A DNA stretch of 17,422 bases. Source: Rubrobacter sp. GTDB lineage: Bacteria; Actinomycetota; Rubrobacteria; Rubrobacterales; Rubrobacteraceae. The position numbers and the translations under genes are program-made. The stretch is from contig JADDPM010000034.1 in the NCBI GenBank assembly GCA_016781885.1, positions 1 to 17,422 on the forward strand. The letters are read 5' to 3'. Below, piece by piece: positions 8,094-14,278 of this stretch. The notes beneath the pieces are model-generated. The model ran no database searches, had not been told where the DNA came from, and saw only the letters and a program-made list of their open reading frames with translations. Positions within the stretch are counted from its first letter, which is position 1, and every line of letters starts with the position of its first letter.

Positions 8094-9701
8094 CTACCCA
8101 ACGACGCCGGACCCGAGATACTTCACGAGCCCGTATATTATAGCCGCCAACCCCAGGGAAATCATTGCCTGAGAGAGGGAATCCGGAGTGGCCGAGAGCG
8201 AGAGCGCATACCCCAAGACTCCCCCGACGACCGCGAGCACGAGCCCCACGAAGGGAAACCCGAGCCACTCGGCGGCCGAGATCACCGCCGCCATCATACC
8301 CCACAACGCGGCTAGCAAGATGAGCGTGGGGTACGCCAAAAACAGTGCCTTGACCTGCTCCAGGAGCGCCAGGGGACCCGCGGCGGCGGGGAGGTTGCCG
8401 AGCTCGAGACCTAGATAGGGTATAACTCCGTCCTCGCGCGCGAGGTCGTAGATGATTAGCGAGAACGCCCCGGCGGCCGCCGAGAGGGCAGCCCCCAGAG
8501 GCCGCATCAGCGCCCCCAGTAGGATCGGCAGCCCCGCCCCGAGCCCGTAGGCGGCGAGGGGGATGGCGAGTAAAGGCCCCAGAGGCAGGTGGCGCACATT
8601 CCCGCTTACCGATCCCGTCGCAACCCACAGAGCCCCAACCGCAGGCAGGAGCAGGGCGGAACCGAAGCCCGCCTGCTGGCTCCTGACGAGCGCAACGGCG
8701 AGGGCTATGATCACCCCCAGAGCGCCCAGGCGTGGCAGCAGATAGCCCAGCACCCCGAAACCCGCCGCGACCCCCAAAGACTCGGCGGCGCCGAGGACGA
8801 GCCCGGCTCCGAGGTAACCGAGCCAGCCGGCTACCAGACCGTTCACGACCCTAAGGGCCTGGTTCGCGTACCTCCCGGGGAGGGGCCCTCTACTCTTCTT
8901 CGTGGTCTCCCTCGTGGCCCCGGTGCTCTCGCGGCGACCGGTGAGGAGCTTCAGGGCGGCGTCGGCGCTGCGGGGGCGGTGGGCCGGGTTTGGGGAGGTC
9001 GCGCGGTTTACGAACTCGAGGAGGCGCCGCGGCGGCTCGTCCGGCTGGTAGCACAGGAGGGCTCGGGCAGTCGCCCCGACCGCGTAGATGTCGGTGAGCT
9101 CCGTGGGGTCTTCGCCCTCCATGATCTCCGGCGCTATGTACCCTGGCGTGCCGACCGCGTAGCCGACCTGGGTCAGGCGTGTGTCTCCGGCCCGGTAGGC
9201 CACCCCAAAGTCAGTGAGCTTCACGCGGCCCCGGTCGTCCACGAGGGCGTTCTGGGGCTTTATGTCCCTGTGGATGATCCCCTGAGAGTGGGCGTAGGAG
9301 AGGGCTTCGAGGATCTCGGCGAGGGCGTCGATGACCTCGCGGATGTCGTAATGCTTGGCCGCGACGTCGAGCGGCACCCCCCGGACGAACTCGGTCACCA
9401 GATACACTTCCAGGTCGCCGGGGATGACCTCCCTGGTCTCGACGATATTCGGGTGCTTGAGGGCCCGGGCGATCTGACCCTCCCGAAGCGCCCGGGAGCG
9501 CTCCTTTGCACTGTAGACCGGGATGACCTTGACGGCTACCTCTCGCGCTCCGATCCCGAAGCCCCGGAGGAAGCCCTTGGGAGAATCGTCCACGGGGCGC
9601 GCTCGCCACACGGTCCCGAAGCCGCCGCGTCCGACCATCTCCGCGAGCGCGTAGCAGCCCTGGCCCGGACCCCCGCCACCAATGTAACGCGTCTCGGCCA
9701 C
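8094..9701 (-). CDS. Ser/Thr protein kinase fused to a polytopic membrane domain
   Basis: This 535-residue protein is the first gene of the operon. The kinase part (about 15-255) keeps the catalytic set: VGRGGFGTVW (23-32), K58, helix-C E74, HRDIKPQN (144-151), DFG (164-166), APE (190-192), D204 and R242. Two things are odd. An insert lies between the Gly loop and K58 (about 33-54). The C-lobe is short, because the usual TGxxPF and helix-G region is missing between DIYAVGATARALL and LLEFVNRATSPNPAHRP. Residues about 285-530 form roughly eight or nine hydrophobic helices rich in Gly, Ala and Leu, unlike the single-TM PknA/PknB. The start is GTG without Shine-Dalgarno, and an in-frame TAA 6 nt upstream fixes the start. 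It may sense a membrane state and phosphorylate FhaA/FhaB; that is inference. Confidence 0.88.
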   Translation of the reverse strand: MAETRYIGGGGPGQGCYALAEMVGRGGFGTVWRARPVDDSPKGFLRGFGIGAREVAVKVIPVYSAKERSRALREGQIARALKHPNIVETREVIPGDLEVYLVTEFVRGVPLDVAAKHYDIREVIDALAEILEALSYAHSQGIIHRDIKPQNALVDDRGRVKLTDFGVAYRAGDTRLTQVGYAVGTPGYIAPEIMEGEDPTELTDIYAVGATARALLCYQPDEPPRRLLEFVNRATSPNPAHRPRSADAALKLLTGRRESTGATRETTKKSRGPLPGRYANQALRVVNGLVAGWLGYLGAGLVLGAAESLGVAAGFGVLGYLLPRLGALGVIIALAVALVRSQQAGFGSALLLPAVGALWVATGSVSGNVRHLPLGPLLAIPLAAYGLGAGLPILLGALMRPLGAALSAAAGAFSLIIYDLAREDGVIPYLGLELGNLPAAAGPLALLEQVKALFLAYPTLILLAALWGMMAAVISAAEWLGFPFVGLVLAVVGGVLGYALSLSATPDSLSQAMISLGLAAIIYGLVKYLGSGVVG

Positions 9702-9709
9702 GGGTAATT

Positions 9710-9715
9710 ATTCTA
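9710..9715 (-). promoter_or_regulatory. Putative -10 element (TAGAAT) of the kinase-fha-rodA operon
   Basis: On the minus strand TAGAAT lies 8 bp before the GTG at 9701, placing transcription start at or within about 2 nt of the start codon. No -35 match was found at the usual distance. A GGAACTTCC palindrome (9718-9726) and a CTAGATCTAG palindrome (9750-9759) lie just upstream and could be protein sites, but nothing identifies them. Confidence 0.35.
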
Positions 9716-9787
9716 TCGGAACTTCCACGCAGAGGCGGGACGTTTGTTCCTAGATCTAGTAAGAGAGGCTTGTAGGAGATCCCCGCG

Positions 9788-9817
9788 TTGGTCTTTCGTG
9801 TTTCGTCTTGATACAAT
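9788..9817 (+). promoter_or_regulatory. Putative promoter of tRNA-Leu
   Basis: An extended -10 (TGATACAAT, 9809-9817) lies 46 bp upstream of the mature tRNA 5' end. A weak TTGGTC (9788-9793) sits 18 bp upstream of the hexamer. The start would be near 9824, leaving a leader of about 40 nt to be trimmed by RNase P. Confidence 0.45.
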
Positions 9818-9863
9818 TCGCAAGGTTTCTCCAGTACGGTGATCGCCGGGAGGAAGCCGGATC

Positions 9864-9947
9864 GGGCGAGTGGCGGAATAGGTAGACGCGCTAGGTTCAG
9901 GGTCTAGTGTCCGAGAGGACGTGGGGGTTCGAGTCCCCCCTCGCCCA
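9864..9947 (+). tRNA. tRNA-Leu (anticodon CAG)
   Basis: The 84-nt class II tRNA folds by eye. The acceptor GGGCGAG (9864-9870) pairs with CTCGCCC (9940-9946), with discriminator A at 9947. The D arm follows the usual GCGGAATAGGTAGACGC pattern. The anticodon stem CTAGG/TCTAG closes a TTCAGGG loop with CAG at 9898-9900. The long variable arm is GTCC-GAGA-GGAC (9909-9920), and the T arm is GGGGG-TTCGAGT-CCCCC (9923-9939). The 3' CCA is not encoded. It reads CUG leucine codons. Confidence 0.96.
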
Positions 9948-9961
9948 CGATATCGTCGGCG

Positions 9962-9985
9962 CCGCCCGTGCGGGAGGCGGTCTTT
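9962..9985 (+). terminator. Possible terminator after tRNA-Leu
   Basis: CCGCC (9962-9966) can pair with GGCGG (9976-9980), with extra C/G pairing inside, followed by TCTTT. The T tract is short, so termination may be weak. It lies 14 nt downstream of the tRNA and 12 nt before the ribosome binding site of the next gene. Confidence 0.35.
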
Positions 9986-9996
9986 GATCTCCGTGT

Positions 9997-10002
9997 AGGG
10001 AG
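9997..10002 (+). promoter_or_regulatory. Shine-Dalgarno that sets the start of the CARDB-like protein
   Basis: AGGGAG ends 6 nt before the ATG at 10009 but directly abuts the upstream in-frame TTG at 10003. The spacing favours the ATG. Confidence 0.6.
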
Positions 10003-10008
10003 TTGTTC

Positions 10009-11094
10009 ATGGAGCGCAGGTCCCACAGGTCCGCACCGTCGGTCCGCCGCGCCAGGCCCAGGGGGCCAGAGGGCGGCATCCGCGAGCGTCCCGCGGGGCT
10101 CCGTCGTGGACGTACCCTTCCGCCGTGGCTCACGCTGCTTGGGAGCACAGTTTTCCTCCTCCTTTGCTTCGCCTTCATCTTCTTCGTCGCCAAGAGTTGT
10201 GTAGCGACCCAGGAGTCAAGCCAGATCCGCAAATACGTCACAGGTGCGGATAGCGCCCTCAGCGACTCGGCAAACGTGGGTAACGAACAGTTGCAGGGCA
10301 TCATCTCCGCCAGTCTCGAAGACCCCGCGAGCCTCGACGCAGCGTCTATCAAGGGCGCCGCAGACGAGAGCCAGAAGTATTACCTGGGTTCTCTGCGCAA
10401 CGAGGAGGTGCCGCCGGAGTTCGAGGACGCCCATCACTACATGGTAACGGCTTTGGGCATCCGGGCCGCTGCGACCGAGAACCTTGCCGTCATCGCGCAG
10501 GGTGACAGCGAGGAGTTCGAGGAGGCCGTCTCCTCAGCCGTCGGGGACTACAAGCTCAGCGACGCCATCGTCCGCGACCACTACGCCCCCGCCTCCGAGG
10601 AGGCCCTCAAGGAGTCCGGCCAGAGAGGCGATCAGAGCTACCTCTACGAACCGAAGCCGTTCATGGACTACGAGGCGCTGGGCATGGGGAGCGGCTCCGC
10701 CCAGGAAACGGCCATGCCGGAGGACCCCAACGCCTTGCGCGACGTACGCATCGTGGACGTAAAGCTCGCCGGCCAGCCCCTGCTACCCGGTGGAAACGTC
10801 GTACTCACCGGCAGCGACGAGTTGACCTTCTCCGTAACCGTCGCCAACGCTGGCGAGGTCGCCGAGACCGGGATGCAGGTCGAGGTCGTCCTAAACACCA
10901 GGGCCGAGCGCCAGGCTATTTCGGCTACCGTCGAGCGCATGGACCCCGGAGGCACGGCCACGGTGGAGGTGAAAGGATTCAAGCCCGGCGAGTTCAACGA
11001 GACCGCGCAGGTCAGCATCGAGGCCGGACCGGTAGAGTACGAGCAGAGAAAAGAAGACAACACCCTCGCGGGCACGGTAACGTTCGGGATCTAG
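10009..11094 (+). CDS. Single-pass membrane protein with CARDB-like extracellular domain
   Basis: The 361-residue protein starts at ATG 10009; the TTG at 10003 is possible but sits on top of the ribosome binding site. A very basic N-terminus of about 35 residues (many Arg) precedes one membrane helix (about 41-61), giving an N-in, C-out topology. The outside part has a helical region (about 75-215) with many Glu/Ala and no recognised catalytic motif. A beta-rich C-terminal domain (about 245-358) follows, where VTVANAGEVAETGMQVEVVL (276-295) and the GGTATVEVKGFKPGEF stretch resemble CARDB/adhesion-type Ig-like folds. There is no LPXTG or lipobox. It leads a possible three-gene plus-strand unit. 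Function is unknown; a cell-surface or wall-associated role is inferred. Confidence 0.85.
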   Translation: MERRSHRSAPSVRRARPRGPEGGIRERPAGLRRGRTLPPWLTLLGSTVFLLLCFAFIFFVAKSCVATQESSQIRKYVTGADSALSDSANVGNEQLQGIISASLEDPASLDAASIKGAADESQKYYLGSLRNEEVPPEFEDAHHYMVTALGIRAAATENLAVIAQGDSEEFEEAVSSAVGDYKLSDAIVRDHYAPASEEALKESGQRGDQSYLYEPKPFMDYEALGMGSGSAQETAMPEDPNALRDVRIVDVKLAGQPLLPGGNVVLTGSDELTFSVTVANAGEVAETGMQVEVVLNTRAERQAISATVERMDPGGTATVEVKGFKPGEFNETAQVSIEAGPVEYEQRKEDNTLAGTVTFGI

Positions 11095-11116
11095 GACGAA
11101 AGGAGGCGATGAGGGT

Positions 11117-11395
11117 ATGGTGACGGCGGTCGTCCTCGTCAGGACGGAGAGAGAAAGGGTGCAGGAGGCCGCCCAGGCCATGCTCGGGATCGAGGGCGTA
11201 ACCGAGGTCTACTCTGTTACCGGTCCCTACGACCTCGTCGTCATGGTACGGATACCGAACTTCGAGAGGCTCGCCGAGATAGTCCCCGAAAAGCTCGCCC
11301 AGACCCCTGGCGTCGCCCGCACCGAGACCATGGTCGCCTTCCGCATGTACTCCAACTACGACCTCGACCGCATCTGGTCGCAGGGGTTTGAGTAG
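11117..11395 (+). CDS. Stand-alone Lrp/AsnC ligand-binding (RAM) domain protein
   Basis: The 92-residue protein matches the C-terminal alpha-beta sandwich (RAM) domain of Lrp/AsnC regulators: VTAVVLVRTE, a helix, VTEVYSVTGPYDLVVMVRI, a helix, and VARTETMVAFRMY. The DNA-binding helix-turn-helix half is absent. Such stand-alone RAM proteins bind amino acids or other small effectors and form oligomers; what this one controls is unknown. AGGAGG (11101-11106) lies 10 nt before the ATG, somewhat far. The ATG at 11109 opens only a four-residue frame. The gene lies 22 bp after the CARDB-like protein and 44 bp before the acetyltransferase. Confidence 0.88.
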   Translation: MVTAVVLVRTERERVQEAAQAMLGIEGVTEVYSVTGPYDLVVMVRIPNFERLAEIVPEKLAQTPGVARTETMVAFRMYSNYDLDRIWSQGFE

Positions 11396-11439
11396 CTGTC
11401 AGCCATCGGCGGTTCGCGAGAGAAGGTGAACCGGGGGCT

Positions 11440-11976
11440 GTGGCATTCGAGATAGAGACCCCCCGGCTGCTCCTGCGTTCGTGGAGGGACGAGGACCTCG
11501 ACGCCTACGCCCGTATGTGTGCCGACCCGGAGGTCATGCGGTATCTGCCGAGCACGTTGACTCGCGAGCAAAGCGAGCAGCAGATCGCGAAGTTCGTCTG
11601 TCACTGGGAGAAACGGGGGTTCGGGCTGTGGGCGGTGGAGATCCGGGAGACTGGTACGTTTGCCGGCTTCGTGGGTCTGCAATACCACGGAGACTGGCCG
11701 GAGGGCGAGCACAAGACCGAGGTGGGTTGGCGGCTCGACCGCTCCTACTGGGGGCAGGGCCTCGCCACCGAAGGCGCTCTGGCGAGCCTTCAGTACGGGT
11801 TCGATCATCTCGGGCTGGAGCGAATAATCAGCATCACGCTCCCGGAGAACATGGCTTCACGCCGCGTGATGGAGAAGTCGGGGCTGTCTCTCCGGGGCGA
11901 GGCTTTCTGGAGAGGCTTCGACGTAATCTGGTACGACATCAGCCGCCGAGAATGGGAAACCTACAACAGAAGCTAA
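11440..11976 (+). CDS. GNAT-family N-acetyltransferase (RimJ/RimL type)
   Basis: The 178-residue protein begins ETPRLLLRSWRDEDLDAYARM, the usual opening of the RimJ/RimL branch of GNAT enzymes. It contains the acetyl-CoA pyrophosphate loop as WGQGLATEGALASLQYGF (104-121) and the late motif PENMASRRVMEKSGL (135-149). It should transfer acetyl from acetyl-CoA to an amine: a protein N-terminus, an amino sugar or an antibiotic. The substrate cannot be told. The GTG start has AGAAGGTGA upstream at a long spacing. It converges on the carboxylate-amine ligase gene, with 9 bp between stops. Confidence 0.9.
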   Translation: MAFEIETPRLLLRSWRDEDLDAYARMCADPEVMRYLPSTLTREQSEQQIAKFVCHWEKRGFGLWAVEIRETGTFAGFVGLQYHGDWPEGEHKTEVGWRLDRSYWGQGLATEGALASLQYGFDHLGLERIISITLPENMASRRVMEKSGLSLRGEAFWRGFDVIWYDISRREWETYNRS

Positions 11977-11985
11977 GCGGCTAAG

Positions 11986-13119
11986 TTAGCCCTGCTCCTC
12001 GCCCTGACTCTCTACCATCGCGGGGCGTGTGCTCTCGATAAGATACGCGACTACGTCGAGGAAGTCGCCGCTGTTCTCGTAGACGTTGCGCTGGTGCTGG
12101 CTTCCGGTGCCGTTCTCGACTATCTCCAGAACGCCCTCTAGCTCGTTCTCGCAACCCAAGTCCTGGCTTATGGGGCGCAGCTCGTTTACGAGGTCGCGGG
12201 CGAGCGTACTGGCGGGGATCGAGGTCCCTTTTGCGGCGTCGTAGAAGGCGGCTTCGAGGCCGTGACGGGAGGCGCGCCATTTATTCTCGATGGCGAGTTC
12301 GCGGTTATAAGGGCCTTTGGGATCTCCGGCGAGGAAACTAACGACCAAGCACTGGGTGAGGGCGGCTAGGGACATGGCGTAGTTCAGGCTGGTTTGGGAG
12401 TCGAGGACACGCAGCTCTATGGTCCCGATCCTGGAGTGGGGCCGAACGTCCCACCAGCAGAAGGTGTAGTCGTCAATCGCTCCCGAGTCGACCATCAGGT
12501 CCACGTAATTCTCGAACGCCTCGTAGTCCGGGAAGGCGGGGGGGAGACCGGAGCGGGGGAAGGTCTCGAAGATCTTGACGCGCGTGGAGTCGTAGCCGGT
12601 GTCCATACCCTGCCAGTAAGGAGAGTTGACCGAGAGGGCCAGAAGGAGCGGCACCTGCTCGGAGAGGCGGTTGTGGGCCTCGATGACTGCTTCCTCGTCC
12701 GGGACGCCCACGTGGACGTGCTGACCGAAGATCACCTCTCGCTCGGCGACCCAGCGTAACGTCTCGATGACCCGCTTGTAGCGGTCCTGCGCGGTGATCT
12801 TCTGGTCCTTATACGGCGAGAAGGGATGGGTGCCGGCTGAGGCGAGCGAGGATCCACAGGCCGCCGCCCACGACCCGACCCGACTCCTTAGCTCTCGCAG
12901 TATTCCCTCGGCTTCGGTGACCGATGAGCAAGGCGGGGTTTTTATCTCCAGGACCGACTGGAAGAGCTCGTAGGAGACGGCCTCCTTGAGGTCCTCCGGC
13001 AGGCGCGTCATTATCTCCTCTATCTTCGGGACGAGCTCACCCGTGGCTGCGTCCACGATGTGCAGCTCCTCCTCGACCCCCAAGGTGTAGCCCTCACTAC
13101 CCTCGAACTCTACCGGCAT
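11986..13119 (-). CDS. ybdK: Carboxylate-amine ligase, glutamate-cysteine ligase GCS2/YbdK family
   Basis: The 377-residue protein is the usual YbdK/GCS2 size. Characteristic segments are YTLGVEEELHIVDAATGELV (11-30), SYELFQSVLEIKTPPC (49-64), FGQHVHVGVPDEE (131-143), NSPYWQGMDTGYDSTR (165-180) and RIGTIELRVLDSQTS (230-244). These line the ATP/metal and glutamate sites of ATP-grasp-like glutamate-cysteine ligases. Family members ligate glutamate to cysteine or to other amines; the true substrate here is unknown. A 397-residue frame opens at 13179, but the ATG at 13119 with AGGAGG 4 nt upstream is the better start and matches the family N-terminus. The gene stands alone on the minus strand. 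Confidence 0.92.
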   Translation of the reverse strand: MPVEFEGSEGYTLGVEEELHIVDAATGELVPKIEEIMTRLPEDLKEAVSYELFQSVLEIKTPPCSSVTEAEGILRELRSRVGSWAAACGSSLASAGTHPFSPYKDQKITAQDRYKRVIETLRWVAEREVIFGQHVHVGVPDEEAVIEAHNRLSEQVPLLLALSVNSPYWQGMDTGYDSTRVKIFETFPRSGLPPAFPDYEAFENYVDLMVDSGAIDDYTFCWWDVRPHSRIGTIELRVLDSQTSLNYAMSLAALTQCLVVSFLAGDPKGPYNRELAIENKWRASRHGLEAAFYDAAKGTSIPASTLARDLVNELRPISQDLGCENELEGVLEIVENGTGSQHQRNVYENSGDFLDVVAYLIESTRPAMVESQGEEQG

Positions 13120-13123
13120 CAAG

Positions 13124-13129
13124 CCTCCT
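13124..13129 (-). promoter_or_regulatory. Shine-Dalgarno that sets the ligase start
   Basis: A perfect AGGAGG on the minus strand, 4 nt before the ATG at 13119, argues against the longer frame starting at 13179. Confidence 0.7.
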
Positions 13130-13196
13130 CGAACCCGGGCGGACGGGCGAGCACCGTAACGCCCTCCGAACCGTCCCACCAGCGATTAGCGCCCGT

Positions 13197-13226
13197 ATAG
13201 TAGCCGTTCCGCCACCCGGGGGCCAA
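13197..13226 (-). promoter_or_regulatory. Possible promoter of the carboxylate-amine ligase
   Basis: On the minus strand TTGGCC (13221-13226) and TACTAT (13197-13202) are 18 bp apart, each matching 4 of 6 consensus bases. The start would be about 70 nt upstream of the ATG. This is a weak call. Confidence 0.25.
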
Positions 13227-13255
13227 ACCGTCACTGTGGACTAGCCACCGTAACA

Positions 13256-13268
13256 CGCCTGAAAGGCG
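13256..13268 (-). terminator. Small stem-loop just after the EamA transporter gene
   Basis: CGCCT-GAA-AGGCG is a perfect 5-bp stem with a 3-nt loop, 4 bp beyond the transporter stop. There is no T tract downstream on the minus strand, so it is at best a weak terminator or an mRNA 3' end stabiliser. Confidence 0.3.
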
Positions 13269-13272
13269 CTAT

Positions 13273-14238
13273 TCAAACCGCGTTCTCCCCCCGGGACGCC
13301 TTTCGGAGCCTTACCTGGGCGAGTGCCGCGCCGGCCAGCACCAGGACGGCTCCCGCGAGCTTCGGCGCCGTCAACTCCTCCCCGAGCAGTACGACGCCGG
13401 TCGCCCCCGCCACCACCGGTTCGACGGTCGCAACGATCGCCGCCTGTCCCGCGTCGAGCCTTTGGAGCCCCGCCGTGTAGAGCCCGAACGCGAGCGCGGT
13501 ATGCACCGTCGCGAGCATGAGGAGCAGGGCGTAGGAGCCCGAAGAGAGCCCGGCGAGCGTGTGAAGGGTCGGTAGGGCTGCGAGCACGAGCAGCACGGCC
13601 CCGATGCCCAAAGCGTAGCTCAGGATAACGGCGGGTTCGAGGCGCCCGGCCACGGGTTTACCGAAGATCGAGTACAACCCGTATGTGAGGCCGCTCAAGA
13701 GGCCTGTCGCGAGTACCAGGGGGCTGACCTCCAGGGTGGATGGGTCGTATCCGCTGACGACCAAAAAGATCCCGCCGAAGGTCAACCCAAGCGCCAGGAT
13801 GCGCAAAAAGCTGAGCGTCTCCTTTAAAAAGATCCAGGCAAGAACCACCACGAACGCTGGCGAGCTATAGAGCAGTATAGCCGCCGTCCCGACCGTGCTC
13901 TCGCGTACCGTAAAGAAGTACAGCAGATAGAAAGCCCCAACCCCCACCAGCCCCAGGGGCACGAGAAAGAGGAGGTCGCGTCTCGCAACACGCAAGCTCT
14001 TTACGCCACGCGTCAGCAACAGAAAGAGCAGCATAGCCGCCCACCCCATAGACGCCCGCACCGCCACCAGAGCCTCGAAGGAGACGCCCTCAGCGTACAG
14101 GATCTTCGCGAAGAACCCGAGCGTTCCCCAGATGCAGGCTGCCGCTCCGACTGCAAGGAAGCCGACGAGGAAACCTTTGGAAGACGGCGGCTTCTCTCGG
14201 CTCGCCGGGATGCGGTCATTTTGGAGATGTTCCTCCAC
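13273..14238 (-). CDS. EamA/DMT-superfamily transporter
   Basis: The 321-residue protein has ten predicted membrane helices in two EamA repeats. The first repeat ends with ILLYSSPAFVVVLAWIFLKE (121-140) and the second with IVATVEPVVAGATGVVLLGE (268-287), the conserved half-end signatures of drug/metabolite exporters. AAACIWGTLGFFAK (32-45) is the usual first helix. It probably exports amino acids or other metabolites; the substrate is unknown. The start is GTG, and no other start codon occurs in frame before the first helix. A 10-bp perfect hairpin ends 2 nt before the GTG, with no free Shine-Dalgarno. It lies 40 bp after mutL on the same strand and may be cotranscribed with it. Confidence 0.9.
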   Translation of the reverse strand: MEEHLQNDRIPASREKPPSSKGFLVGFLAVGAAACIWGTLGFFAKILYAEGVSFEALVAVRASMGWAAMLLFLLLTRGVKSLRVARRDLLFLVPLGLVGVGAFYLLYFFTVRESTVGTAAILLYSSPAFVVVLAWIFLKETLSFLRILALGLTFGGIFLVVSGYDPSTLEVSPLVLATGLLSGLTYGLYSIFGKPVAGRLEPAVILSYALGIGAVLLVLAALPTLHTLAGLSSGSYALLLMLATVHTALAFGLYTAGLQRLDAGQAAIVATVEPVVAGATGVVLLGEELTAPKLAGAVLVLAGAALAQVRLRKASRGENAV

Positions 14239-14240
14239 CC

Positions 14241-14265
14241 TGCCGATGATAGACCATCATCGGCA
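14241..14265 (-). repeat. Perfect 10-bp inverted repeat abutting the transporter start
   Basis: TGCCGATGAT and ATCATCGGCA flank a 5-nt spacer (AGACC on the plus strand). The mRNA hairpin would end 2 nt before the GTG of the transporter gene. With no T tract it is a poor terminator. It could be an operator or a translation-blocking structure. Confidence 0.7.
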
Positions 14266-14278
14266 ACGTGCGGGAGAG

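Noticed and set aside
7455..8315. 286-residue plus-strand frame across fhaA and the kinase end
   Set aside because: It overlaps two well-supported minus-strand genes and is a third-position GC shadow.
8589..9707. 372-residue plus-strand frame opposite the membrane kinase
   Set aside because: It is fully antisense to a clear kinase gene. The composition (Gly, Arg, Glu, Pro) is that of a high-GC shadow frame and no domain is visible.
9750..9759. CTAGATCTAG near tRNA-Leu as an integration attachment site
   Set aside because: It is upstream of the tRNA rather than at its 3' end. There is no integrase gene and no repeat of the tRNA 3' end in the window.
11979..11991. GGCTAAGTTAGCC palindrome between two convergent genes as a bidirectional terminator
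   Set aside because: The arms are separated by one base, so no real hairpin loop forms, and there is no T tract on either side.
13120..13179. 20-residue N-terminal extension of the carboxylate-amine ligase
   Set aside because: A perfect AGGAGG precedes the internal ATG at 13119, and the family starts there. The extension is Arg/Gly-rich and unlike the family.
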